This document shows, piece by piece, positions 8,050 through 17,707 of a DNA stretch of 43,250 nucleotides. Each line of letters starts with the position of its first letter. Positions within the stretch are counted from its first letter, which is position 1. Source of the DNA: Actinomycetota bacterium (lineage in GTDB: Bacteria > Actinomycetota > Actinomycetes > Nanopelagicales > Nanopelagicaceae); contig JAPLBB010000053.1 of the NCBI GenBank assembly GCA_026392945.1, positions 1-43,250 of the forward strand, in the 5' to 3' direction. The translations under genes and the position numbers were made by a program. The notes below the pieces were generated by a model. That model ran no database searches, was not told the DNA's origin, and worked only from the letters and a program-made list of their open reading frames with translations.

Positions 8050-9296
8050 TACTTCCCAACCTTAAAATAACTCTTAACCTTTTCGATTGCTTCTAGAAGA
8101 GCATAAATATCATTAGAATCATTGTATAAATGAAATGATGCCCGGGTAGTACCAACTAAATTAAGCTTTTTCATCAGAGGCCAAGCGCAATGATGACCAG
8201 TGCGAACCGCTATTCCATATTGATCTAAAACCTGGCCAACGTCATGTGGATGAACCCCGTCGACTGTGAATGAGATAACTCCACCTCGATCTTTCATATC
8301 AAGTGGACCAACTACATTAACGCCAGATATTTTCGATAGTCCAGATAGTAATTGCTCCGTTAACTCTTGCTCATGTTCAAAAATTTTGTCCATGCCAACG
8401 ATATTCAGATAATCAATTGCTGCAGATAATCCGACAGCTTGAGCCATATTTGGAACTCCAGCCTCAAACTTTCTTGGCACATTTGCCCAAGTAGCACTTT
8501 CCATAGTTACTGAATCAACCATAGATCCACCAAATAACGCTGGCTCCAGTTTTTCTAAAACATCTGCTTTGCCCCAAAGAACTCCAACACCGGTTGGTCC
8601 TAAAGTTTTATGGCCAGAGAAAGCCAGAAAATCAACATCCAGTTTTTTTACATCAATTGAAAAATGTGGTGCAGATTGGCAAGCGTCAAGCACAACTAAG
8701 GCACCAACGGCATGCGCAGCCTTTGTAATCTCAGAAAGCGGAACAATAGTTCCGAACACATTTGATTGGTGAGTGATTGCAACAATCTTAGTTTTCTTTG
8801 TAATTACGCTCGATATATCAGAAAGATCGAGCCTGCCATCCTTAGTAATTGAAAACCAAGTTAATTTTGCACCAGTTCGTTTGGCAAGCTGTTGCCATGG
8901 AATCAAATTTGCATGGTGCTCCATCTCAGAAACCACAATCTCATCCCCCGCTGAAATATGGGGAGTTGATCCTAGATTTCCCAATGAATAGGCAATCATG
9001 TTGAGTGATTCAGTTGCACTCTTTGTGAAAACTACCTCATCTGTTTTAGCACCAATAAATTTTGCAACATTAGCTCTGGCAGACTCATAAGCCTCTGATG
9101 CCTCCTCGGCAAGCAGATGTGCTCCACGGTGAACAGCAGCATTAATTGTTCGGTAAAAATCTGCTTCAGCAGAAATTACTGATTCTGGCTTTTGGGAAGT
9201 TGCTCCGCTATCTAAATATATTAATGGATTACCACCACGCACTTTACGTGCGAAGATAGGAAAATCCTTCTTATATTTGGATAGATCTACACTCAT
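8049..9296 (-). CDS. sufS: Cysteine desulfurase SufS
   Basis: YLDSGATSQKP, PLP-lysine region FSGHKTLGPTGVGVLWG, VRTGHHCAWPLM. Confidence 0.96.
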   Translation of the reverse strand: MSVDLSKYKKDFPIFARKVRGGNPLIYLDSGATSQKPESVISAEADFYRTINAAVHRGAHLLAEEASEAYESARANVAKFIGAKTDEVVFTKSATESLNMIAYSLGNLGSTPHISAGDEIVVSEMEHHANLIPWQQLAKRTGAKLTWFSITKDGRLDLSDISSVITKKTKIVAITHQSNVFGTIVPLSEITKAAHAVGALVVLDACQSAPHFSIDVKKLDVDFLAFSGHKTLGPTGVGVLWGKADVLEKLEPALFGGSMVDSVTMESATWANVPRKFEAGVPNMAQAVGLSAAIDYLNIVGMDKIFEHEQELTEQLLSGLSKISGVNVVGPLDMKDRGGVISFTVDGVHPHDVGQVLDQYGIAVRTGHHCAWPLMKKLNLVGTTRASFHLYNDSNDIYALLEAIEKVKSYFKVGK

Positions 9297-9301
9297 TCAG
9301 A

Positions 9302-10054
9302 TTACGCAGTTATGTACTCTGCGTATCCCTTCTCTTCTAGCTTGTCAGCAAGTTCCGGGCCGCCTTCTTCAACAATTTTTCCATTGGCGAATACGTGCAC
9401 GAAATCGGGCTTGATATATCTAAGAATGCGGGTGTAGTGAGTAATTAACATAACTCCCAGTTCAGAGTTGGCCTTAACACGGTTAACGCCTTCAGAAACA
9501 ATTCGAAGCGCATCAACATCAAGACCTGAATCTGTTTCATCCAAAATTGCAATCTTTGGCTTCAATAACTCCATTTGCAAAATCTCATGACGCTTCTTTT
9601 CGCCACCAGAAAAACCCTCATTCACATTTCGCTCTGAAAATGCTGTGTCCATATTTAAAGAAGCCATAGCTGCTTTAACTTCACCAACCCAGGTACGAAC
9701 CTTAGGAGCTTCACCGCGAATTGCAGTTACAGCAGTTCTAAGGAAGTTTGAGACTGATACCCCAGGGACCTCTACTGGATACTGCATTGCTAGAAATAAT
9801 CCAGCCTTAGCTCTTTCATCAACACTCATCTCTAACACATCAGCACCATCAAGTGTTACTGATCCACCAGTAATCATGTATTTAGGATGACCAGCGATTG
9901 AATAAGCAAGGGTTGATTTGCCAGATCCGTTTGGACCCATGATTGCATGAGTTTCGCCAGACTTAATTGTTATATCAACACCACGTAATATCTCTTTGTT
10001 TCCAGCATCAGTAACAACACTTACCTGCAGGTTTTTAATCTCTAATACGCTCAT
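9302..10054 (-). CDS. sufC: Fe-S assembly ATPase SufC
   Basis: GPNGSGKST, FSGGEKKRHEILQMELLKPKIAILDETDSGLDVDAL. Confidence 0.97.
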   Translation of the reverse strand: MSVLEIKNLQVSVVTDAGNKEILRGVDITIKSGETHAIMGPNGSGKSTLAYSIAGHPKYMITGGSVTLDGADVLEMSVDERAKAGLFLAMQYPVEVPGVSVSNFLRTAVTAIRGEAPKVRTWVGEVKAAMASLNMDTAFSERNVNEGFSGGEKKRHEILQMELLKPKIAILDETDSGLDVDALRIVSEGVNRVKANSELGVMLITHYTRILRYIKPDFVHVFANGKIVEEGGPELADKLEEKGYAEYITA

Positions 10055-10066
10055 TGTTTTCTCCTA

Positions 10067-10363
10067 TTATTTAGTGATTGTTAGTTGGTTGCCATTACGT
10101 TCTACATTAAATATTTTCAAAGACTCAGTTGCTGGTGGAGTGTGTGCTTTGCCAGTTTTAAGATCAAATTCTGCACCATGCAGCCAGCATTCAATTTTGT
10201 TGCCAGTAACTTCACCCTCAGAAAGAGAAGCCTCAGAATGTGTACAAGTATCTGCAACCGCAAAAACCTCATCGCCAACTTTTACAACACAAACTGGTGT
10301 GCCATCAACCTCAATAGCAATGGGCTTTCCATCAACTAATGTGTCGAATGCGATCTCACTCAT
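10067..10363 (-). CDS. Rieske-type [2Fe-2S] ferredoxin in the SUF operon
   Basis: CTHSEASLSEGEVTGNKIECWLHGAEFD Rieske cluster motif. Confidence 0.93.
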   Translation of the reverse strand: MSEIAFDTLVDGKPIAIEVDGTPVCVVKVGDEVFAVADTCTHSEASLSEGEVTGNKIECWLHGAEFDLKTGKAHTPPATESLKIFNVERNGNQLTITK

Positions 10364-11448
10364 TACTCGCCCACCTTTGCTAGCTCTGCATCAATTCGTC
10401 CCATTAACCGCTCTTCCAACTCTTCACTCTTTAACTTAGTGACAATTTCGGAGAAGAAACCACGAATGACTAATCTCCTAGCAATATCTGAAGGAATTCC
10501 ACGAGATTGTAAATAGAAAAGTTGCTCATCATCAAAGCGTCCAGTGGTACTGGCATGGCCTGCGCCAACAATCTCACCAGTCTCAATTTCAAGGTTTGGC
10601 ACAGAGTCAGCTCTTGCGCCCTCTGTTAGCAATAAGTTTCTATTTAATTCATATGTATCAGTTCCATCTGCACCCTTATGAATATAAACATCACCGATCC
10701 AAACTGTGTGTGCTGCATTTCCAGCAAGGGCTCCTTTGTAATTAACTCTTGATTTAGCATTTGGCACACTATGGTCAACATGAATGCGATGCTCTAAATG
10801 TTGGCCATCAGTTGCAAAGTAAATTCCATACAAATCCGCAAATGCTCCGCTGCCAGTGAACTCAACGGTCGGACTGATACGAACTACTGATCCCCCAATT
10901 GATACTACATAAGAAGTAAATTGAGCATCCTTGCCAATAATTGCATGGTGTTGTCCAATGTGAACTGCGCTTCTGTCCCACTCTTGTAGGGAGATAAAGT
11001 TTAAAGAAGCACCAGTTGCAAGTGATATTTCAATCTCTTCGCCAATTTCACCGACACCATTATTTTCAATTACAACTGTTGCTTTGCTGTTGATTCCGGC
11101 TTGGATTACAACCCGACTTAACTCCGCTGAACTACCTGCTTTGCGAGCTAGAAAAATTGGCTCAGCTAGCTCTAGATCATTATCAATTGTCAGTAATGAT
11201 ATTTTTTGAACGGCTTTACGAATCCGATTGGTAACGACATCATTTGATTCATATGCTGGCGGAAAATCTGTCGACAATGGATTTGTCAGCTTTACTCCAG
11301 CAGGCAGAGAATCACGATTTGAAATTGAAATTCGGTCCGCAATATCAACTGAGATGTCATGTAAACCGGCGAGCCGCTTTAAGGGTGTAAAGCGCCAAGC
11401 CTCTTCCCGCCCACTTGGGGTCAGGTAATTAGTTGTTAATGCACTCAT
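10363..11448 (-). CDS. sufD: Fe-S cluster assembly protein SufD
   Basis: SufBD family: HASTTGRFDDEQLFYLQSRGIPSDIARRLVIRGFFSEI. Confidence 0.95.
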   Translation of the reverse strand: MSALTTNYLTPSGREEAWRFTPLKRLAGLHDISVDIADRISISNRDSLPAGVKLTNPLSTDFPPAYESNDVVTNRIRKAVQKISLLTIDNDLELAEPIFLARKAGSSAELSRVVIQAGINSKATVVIENNGVGEIGEEIEISLATGASLNFISLQEWDRSAVHIGQHHAIIGKDAQFTSYVVSIGGSVVRISPTVEFTGSGAFADLYGIYFATDGQHLEHRIHVDHSVPNAKSRVNYKGALAGNAAHTVWIGDVYIHKGADGTDTYELNRNLLLTEGARADSVPNLEIETGEIVGAGHASTTGRFDDEQLFYLQSRGIPSDIARRLVIRGFFSEIVTKLKSEELEERLMGRIDAELAKVGE

Positions 11449-12860
11449 TAACCAACTGCACCTTCCATTTGCATTTCAATCAGTCGGTTTAACTCAAGTG
11501 CGTACTCCATTGGCAATTCTTTTGCGATTGGCTCAATAAAGCCACGAACAATCATCGCCATTGCTTCGTCTTCACTTAAGCCACGAGACATTAGATAAAA
11601 CAGTTGGTCATCGCTGACCTTTGAAACTGTTGCCTCATGACCCATCGAAACATCATCTTCTCTGACATCGACATATGGATATGTATCAGAGCGGGAAATA
11701 GTGTCAATCAAAAGCGCATCGCATTTAACTGTGCTCTTTGAGTGATGAGCTCCTGCTTCAACTTTTACTAAGCCACGGTAAGAGGTTCGGCCTCCACCAC
11801 GAGCTACAGATTTGGAGATAATTGTTGAAGATGTGTATGGGGCAGCATGAACCATCTTTGCGCCGGCATCTTGGTGTTGTCCTTCGCCAGCAAATGCAAT
11901 TGAAAGAGTTTCACCTTTTGAGTGTGGGCCCATCAACATTACAGCTGGGTATTTCATGGTTACCTTGGATCCGATATTTCCATCGATCCACTCCATGGTT
12001 GCACCTTCAGCACAGGTTGCGCGCTTGGTAACTAAGTTGTAAACATTGTTTGACCAGTTTTGAATAGTTGTATATCGCACACGAGCATTCTTCTTTACTA
12101 TAATTTCAACCACCGCTGAGTGCAATGAATCAGATGAGTAAATAGGTGCGGTACAGCCCTCAACATAATGAATATATGAATCTTCATCAGCGATAATTAA
12201 AGTTCGCTCAAATTGACCCATGTTTTCAGTATTGATACGGAAGTATGCTTGAAGTGGAATATCTACCTTTACGCCTTTTGGCACATAGATAAATGATCCG
12301 CCAGACCAAACTGCAGTATTAAGGGCAGCAAATTTATTATCACCAACAGGAATTACTGTTCCGAAATACTCTTTGAAAAGCTCAGGGTGAGTGCGAAGTG
12401 CAGTATCGGTATCAAGGAATAAGACTCCTTGTTTTTCAAGATCTTCGCGAATTGAGTGGTAAACCACTTCAGATTCATATTGCGCAGCAACGCCAGAAAC
12501 TAATCTCTTCTTTTCAGCCTCTGGAATACCAAGTCGATCGTAGGTATTTTTAATATCATCTGGCAGATCTTCCCAAGAGGTTGCCTGCTTCTCAGTAGAT
12601 CGAACGAAGTATTTAATCGTGTCAAAGAAGATTCCACTTAAATCAGATCCCCAACTTGGCATTGGTTTCTTTTCAAATAATGAAAGACCTTTAAGGCGCA
12701 GATCTAACATCCATTGAGGTTCACTCTTTTTAGAGGAGATGTCTCGTACAACCTCTTCATTTAGACCGCGTCGACTATTTGAACCCGCGTCAGTCTTATC
12801 CGCCCAACCGTATTCATACTTACCAATACCATCTAATTCTGGGTGGGCTATTTGGGTCAT
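11448..12860 (-). CDS. sufB: Fe-S cluster assembly protein SufB
   Basis: [61 protein letters not shown]. Confidence 0.97.
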   Translation of the reverse strand: MTQIAHPELDGIGKYEYGWADKTDAGSNSRRGLNEEVVRDISSKKSEPQWMLDLRLKGLSLFEKKPMPSWGSDLSGIFFDTIKYFVRSTEKQATSWEDLPDDIKNTYDRLGIPEAEKKRLVSGVAAQYESEVVYHSIREDLEKQGVLFLDTDTALRTHPELFKEYFGTVIPVGDNKFAALNTAVWSGGSFIYVPKGVKVDIPLQAYFRINTENMGQFERTLIIADEDSYIHYVEGCTAPIYSSDSLHSAVVEIIVKKNARVRYTTIQNWSNNVYNLVTKRATCAEGATMEWIDGNIGSKVTMKYPAVMLMGPHSKGETLSIAFAGEGQHQDAGAKMVHAAPYTSSTIISKSVARGGGRTSYRGLVKVEAGAHHSKSTVKCDALLIDTISRSDTYPYVDVREDDVSMGHEATVSKVSDDQLFYLMSRGLSEDEAMAMIVRGFIEPIAKELPMEYALELNRLIEMQMEGAVG

Positions 12861-13546
12861 GAGCGAGCTCCTTCTTTTATTTTGTTCTTACTTTTTTGGG
12901 AAACTTCTGATGGAATAAATGTTGTACAAACTCCATCGCCATGCGCGATAGTTGCTAGGCGTTGAACGTGAGTTCCTAGAATTGCTGAAAACGCTGCAGT
13001 CTCTGCTTCGCAAAGTTGCGGAAATTCTGACGCAACATGTGCAATCGGACAATGGTGTTGGCAGATCTCCTCGCCATTTCCCATTTTGTCAGTAGATGCG
13101 GCGTAACCTTCTTTGGTGAGTAGCTTTGCTAGTGCCTTTGCTTTTTCAGAGACAGATTTATTTGAATCCTTTATTTGACTTCCTTTACGTTCAAACTCAT
13201 TGGCACGAGATTGCGCAAATTCATTAACTAGGTGAGATCCATTTTTACTTGCCATAAATTTAAGCGCGGCAACTGCCAAGTCATCGTATGAATGCTCAAA
13301 CTTTTCACGGCCAGAATCAGTCATAACAAATACTTTTGAAGGTCTACCTCTACCCCGAAGAGCGCTGCCTTGATATGGATCCCGAGCGGTTAAAACACCT
13401 TCGCTAATTAAAGAATCTAAGTGGCGCCGGATTCCAGCAGGAGTAATTGAAAGTTTTTCAGCAAGGTCGGCAGCACTTGCCGGTCCACCCTCTAAAATCG
13501 TGCGGGCAACCTGATCGCGGGTCTTATCTGGCTCACTCTTTTTCAC
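12857..13546 (-). CDS. sufR: SufR-type winged-helix Fe-S regulator (GTG start preferred; ORF track extends to TTG at 13594)
   Basis: [34 protein letters not shown]-terminal cysteines CQHHCPI...LCEAE...GDGVC; overlaps sufB start. Confidence 0.85.
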   Translation of the reverse strand: MKKSEPDKTRDQVARTILEGGPASAADLAEKLSITPAGIRRHLDSLISEGVLTARDPYQGSALRGRGRPSKVFVMTDSGREKFEHSYDDLAVAALKFMASKNGSHLVNEFAQSRANEFERKGSQIKDSNKSVSEKAKALAKLLTKEGYAASTDKMGNGEEICQHHCPIAHVASEFPQLCEAETAAFSAILGTHVQRLATIAHGDGVCTTFIPSEVSQKSKNKIKEGARS

Positions 13547-13559
13547 AACATAAGTGTTG
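13546..13559. promoter_or_regulatory. Candidate SufR operator CAAC-N6-GTTG
   Basis: CAAC-ATAAGT-GTTG at the 5' end of sufR; matches the inverted repeat described for cyanobacterial SufR. Confidence 0.5.
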
Positions 13560-13668
13560 CGTAATTCCCCCAGAAGTGCCAATCCTCTCAGCAAAAGTCT
13601 GTGTGAAATTGGACTTACTCACCACCTCAATCAGGCGGGGCAGGTGGGCAAACCAATAGGCTTTCATC

Positions 13669-14571
13669 ATGTTAGTAAGCAAAAGCTCAATTGCAGGCCG
13701 GGTTTTTGGCCTACTGGTTTTTATGCAAATGGCTATTGTTGTAACTGGAGGCGCGGTTCGCATAACCGGCTCCGGGCTTGGTTGTCCCACTTGGCCTGAG
13801 TGCACACCAGGCTCATATACACCAGTACCCAACCAAGCAGAAGGTCAAGTACATGCTTGGATTGAATTTGGCAATCGTCTTTTAACATTCGTTCTTTTAA
13901 TCTGTGCCTTAAGTGCACTAGTCATTGCGATCCGGGTATCAAAAAATTCGGTAACGAAAAATCGAGTCAGATTGCTAGCTGCGCTTCAGTTAATTGGAAT
14001 ACTCGGACAAGGCGTTTTAGGTGGGATAACGGTTCTGACTGATTTACATCCAATTCCCGTTGCTGGTCACTTTTTACTATCAATATTTTTAATTGCCGGT
14101 GCCATCTCATTGCGTTATGAAGTAGTTGGAATAATCAAACAAAAAGCAGATGGAATCGTGGCCACCTTAATGCCCGTTCTAATCTGGCTTACTTTATTTG
14201 TTTTAGTAGCCGGAACAATCGTTACTGGTAGTGGACCGCATGCCGGGGATGAAAATGCAAAAAGATTTGGGTTTAGCCCTAGAGTCGTTTCTTGGCTACA
14301 TGCTGATCTGGTAATTGCGTTGGTTGTTTTATCACTAGTCCTTTGGCTAATAACTAGGGTTTCGCAAAACAAAGTAATTCATAGGTATTTATCAATTTTT
14401 CTATTAATATCTCTCTCACAAGGTCTAATTGGCTATGTTCAATACTTCACCGGGTTACCAGAAATTCTCGTTGCTACCCATCTCTTAGGTGCGACCATGG
14501 TCTGGGCTAGCGGATGGTCATTGATTAAAGTTTCACAATCCGGATTTAAAATGAAAGGATTGGCTCAATGA
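13669..14571 (+). CDS. ctaA: Heme A synthase (CtaA/Cox15 family)
   Basis: VTGGAVRITGSGLGCPTWPECTPGS, GGITVLTDLHPIPVAGHFLLS, VATHLLGATMVWASGW. Confidence 0.92.
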   Translation: MLVSKSSIAGRVFGLLVFMQMAIVVTGGAVRITGSGLGCPTWPECTPGSYTPVPNQAEGQVHAWIEFGNRLLTFVLLICALSALVIAIRVSKNSVTKNRVRLLAALQLIGILGQGVLGGITVLTDLHPIPVAGHFLLSIFLIAGAISLRYEVVGIIKQKADGIVATLMPVLIWLTLFVLVAGTIVTGSGPHAGDENAKRFGFSPRVVSWLHADLVIALVVLSLVLWLITRVSQNKVIHRYLSIFLLISLSQGLIGYVQYFTGLPEILVATHLLGATMVWASGWSLIKVSQSGFKMKGLAQ

Positions 14572-16634
14572 AATTGGAAAAATGGCAAAATCTAGATGAT
14601 CAAGCAGTTGTAATATCTCGCGCCCTGGCAATGGATGCAGTGCAAAAGGTTGGAAATGGCCACCCTGGTACTGCGATGTCATTAGCGCCAGTTGCATACA
14701 CTTTGTTCCAAAGAATTCTCAAACACGATCCTTCAAATCCAAACTGGCTAGCCAGAGACCGTTTTATTCTCTCCTGTGGGCACTCATCCTTAACTCTTTA
14801 CATTCAACTTTATTTGTCCGGGTACGGTGTGGAGTTAGAGGACTTAAAAAGTTTTAGAACATATAACGCACTAACACCTGGGCATCCTGAGTATGGCCAC
14901 ACAGTTGGAGTGGAAACAACAACTGGACCATTAGGCCAAGGTATGGCCAATGGTGTTGGTATGGCGATGGCTGCGAGATATGAAAAAGGCTTACTTGACC
15001 CAAATAATAAGACTAATTTATTCGATCACAATATTTGGGTGATTTGTTCTGACGGTGATTTACAGGAAGGTGTGAGTGCCGAGGCATCCTCCCTTGCAGG
15101 CACACAGCAACTTGGAAATTTAAAAGTAATCTACGATGACAACCGAATTTCAATTGAAGGTGACACCCACGTTGCTTTTACCGAAGATATTAGCGCTAGA
15201 TATCGAGCATATGGTTGGGATGTAATTGAGGTTGAAGCAAAGAAAAATGGTGATGTTGATCGGGATAAATTAGAAATTGCAATGCTTAAAGCTTCAGAAC
15301 AAAAGACGAAGCCAGTTCTTATTAGATTACATACCGTAATTGCTTGGCCCGCTCCAAATGCAAAAGGAACAGCTAAATCTCATGGTTCTGCATTAGGTGC
15401 TGATGAGGTGGCAGCAACAAAGATAGCCCTCGGTTTGGATCCAGAAAAAACCTTTATTGCACCAGATGAGGTAATTGCCCACACAAGAAATATCAAAGTA
15501 AGAGCGACTAATTTATACAGTCAGTGGTTAATTGAATTTAATAAGTGGCAGAAAGAGAATCCAGAGCAGAGCGCTCTACTCTCTAGATTATTAGGGAATA
15601 AGCTTCCTAACGATTGGGAAAAATCATTACCGGAGTTCTCAACCGAGAAAGAGATCGCAACCAGAGCAGCCTCTGGAAAGGTTATTCAAGCAATTGCCAA
15701 GATTTTGCCAGAGTTTTGGGGTGGTTCAGCTGATTTAGCCGATAGTAATAACACCACGATTGAAGGTGGGGGTTCATTCCTGCCAGTAAGTAGCAAAATG
15801 GTTGGAGCCAATCCATTCGGAAGAATTATTCACTTTGGAATAAGAGAGCACGCTATGGGCGCGATCATTAACGGAGCTGCGCTGCATGGATTAGTTAAGC
15901 CATTTGCTGGTACATTTTTGGTGTTTAGTGATTACATGCGTGGTGCGGTAAGGCTTTCAGCTTTAATGCAATTGCCAGTTACATACATCTGGACTCATGA
16001 CTCAATTGGTCTAGGCGAAGATGGTCCAACTCATCAACCAGTTGAACATCTTGCAGCGCTTCGGGCAATTCCTGGATTTTCAGTTATAAGGCCAGCTGAT
16101 GCCAATGAGGTAAGTGTTTGCTGGGGCAGAATTATCGCCGATGCAAAACCAGTTGGGTTAGCTTTATCGAGACAGAATTTGCCAGTTATCGACCGCAGTA
16201 AATTTACCAACGCGCTGGCAGCAGCAAAGGGTGCTTACATACTTGCATACGGAGATAGCCCTGAACCAAATAAATGTGATGTAATTTTGATTGCTACTGG
16301 CTCTGAGGTGTCACTGGCTCTAGCAGCACGAGATCAATTAATTAGCGAAAAGATAAAGGCGCAAGTTGTTAGCGCTCCATCGCTTGAATGGTTTATGGAA
16401 CAACCGGAAAGTTACCGTAACGAAGTTTTACCTAAAAGAATAAAGGCTAGGGTAAGTATCGAAGCGGGTATTGCTCAGCCGTGGTATCAATTTATTGGTG
16501 ATAGCGGAGTTGCTGTTTCACTTGAGCATTTTGGCGCTTCGGCAAGTGCCTCTGTTCTCTTCAAAGAATTCGGATTTACCGTTGAAAAAATAGTTGCAGC
16601 AGCAAAAGAGAGTATGAAAAAAGCAAATGGATAA
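14568..16634 (+). CDS. tkt: Transketolase
   Basis: GNGHPGTAMSLAPVAYTLFQ, SDGDLQEGVSAEASSLAG, THDSIGLGEDGPTHQPVEHL. Confidence 0.97.
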   Translation: MKLEKWQNLDDQAVVISRALAMDAVQKVGNGHPGTAMSLAPVAYTLFQRILKHDPSNPNWLARDRFILSCGHSSLTLYIQLYLSGYGVELEDLKSFRTYNALTPGHPEYGHTVGVETTTGPLGQGMANGVGMAMAARYEKGLLDPNNKTNLFDHNIWVICSDGDLQEGVSAEASSLAGTQQLGNLKVIYDDNRISIEGDTHVAFTEDISARYRAYGWDVIEVEAKKNGDVDRDKLEIAMLKASEQKTKPVLIRLHTVIAWPAPNAKGTAKSHGSALGADEVAATKIALGLDPEKTFIAPDEVIAHTRNIKVRATNLYSQWLIEFNKWQKENPEQSALLSRLLGNKLPNDWEKSLPEFSTEKEIATRAASGKVIQAIAKILPEFWGGSADLADSNNTTIEGGGSFLPVSSKMVGANPFGRIIHFGIREHAMGAIINGAALHGLVKPFAGTFLVFSDYMRGAVRLSALMQLPVTYIWTHDSIGLGEDGPTHQPVEHLAALRAIPGFSVIRPADANEVSVCWGRIIADAKPVGLALSRQNLPVIDRSKFTNALAAAKGAYILAYGDSPEPNKCDVILIATGSEVSLALAARDQLISEKIKAQVVSAPSLEWFMEQPESYRNEVLPKRIKARVSIEAGIAQPWYQFIGDSGVAVSLEHFGASASASVLFKEFGFTVEKIVAAAKESMKKANG

Positions 16635-17706
16635 CGCACTCTCCCAAATTAGTAAGGCTGGAGTAGCTGTCTGGCTTGACGATCTTTCCAGGGAAAGACT
16701 TAAGAATCACTCGCTAGAAAAGTTAATTAAAGAAGATAATGTTGTTGGAGTTACTACAAATCCAAGCATATTCTCATCTGCAATAGGAAAATCTGATCTA
16801 TATAGAAATGACATTGTTAAACACAAAGATAAAACTATCGAGGAAATTATTACTATTTTGACCACGGATGATGTGAGAAATGCTTGCGATCTTTTCTCTC
16901 AAACATTTGCTAGCACCCAGGGCCGAGATGGCCGTATATCGATTGAAGTTGACCCAAGATTTGCAAGAGATGCAAAATCGTCAATTCTGCAAGGAATACA
17001 ACTCTGGAAACTTATTGATAGGCCAAACCTACTAATTAAAGTTCCAGCTACCACTGAAGGTTTGCCAGTAATATCCAAATTAATATCTGAAGGAATAAGC
17101 GTAAATGTAACTCTGATTTTCTCTGTTGCGCGTTATAGGCAAGTATTGGATGCATTTGCAACCGGCTTAGAAAATCGATTAAGCGCCGACAACTCAATTA
17201 GCGATATTCATTCAGTTGCTTCATTTTTTATCAGCAGAATCGATAGTGAAGTTGATAAGCAACTTCCAACCGATTCTGAACTTAAAGGAAATATTGCAAT
17301 CGCTAATGCAACTATGGCTTACGATGCATTTTTAAACTTTGAACAGAGTGAAAGATGGCAAACACTTGTTGCTAAAGGTGGAAATATTCAGCGACCATTA
17401 TGGGCATCAACTGGCGTAAAAGATCCCGCCTATGATCCAACTAGGTATGTAATGCTGCTAGTTGCTCGCGATACAGTTAATACGATGCCAGAAGGTACGC
17501 TTGATGCAGTAAGGCAATCAGGTGTTTATACCGGAGACACAATTACTCCAAATATATTGAGTGCAAAATCAACCTTAGGTAAATTAGCTTTAGTTGGAAT
17601 TGATTTAGAAAAAATTACTAATTTTTTAGAGAGTGATGGGGTTTCAAAATTTGAGGCTGCTTGGTTAGATTTAATGAATTCAATTAAAACTGTTTCAGGC
17701 AAATAG
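16627..17706 (+). CDS. tal: Transaldolase
   Basis: GVTTNPSIFSSAI, RISIEVDPRFA, LLIKVPATTEGLPVI, RPLWASTGVK. Confidence 0.96.
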   Translation: MDNALSQISKAGVAVWLDDLSRERLKNHSLEKLIKEDNVVGVTTNPSIFSSAIGKSDLYRNDIVKHKDKTIEEIITILTTDDVRNACDLFSQTFASTQGRDGRISIEVDPRFARDAKSSILQGIQLWKLIDRPNLLIKVPATTEGLPVISKLISEGISVNVTLIFSVARYRQVLDAFATGLENRLSADNSISDIHSVASFFISRIDSEVDKQLPTDSELKGNIAIANATMAYDAFLNFEQSERWQTLVAKGGNIQRPLWASTGVKDPAYDPTRYVMLLVARDTVNTMPEGTLDAVRQSGVYTGDTITPNILSAKSTLGKLALVGIDLEKITNFLESDGVSKFEAAWLDLMNSIKTVSGK

Positions 17707-17707
17707 A

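Noticed and set aside
9996-10439. 147-aa plus-strand ORF
   Set aside because: Antisense across the sufC start, the Rieske gene and the sufD end; the minus-strand genes are unambiguous.
13533-13832. 99-aa minus-strand ORF across the sufR/ctaA gap
   Set aside because: Overlaps the ctaA 5' end and the sufR start in another frame; no domain; unlikely to be coding.
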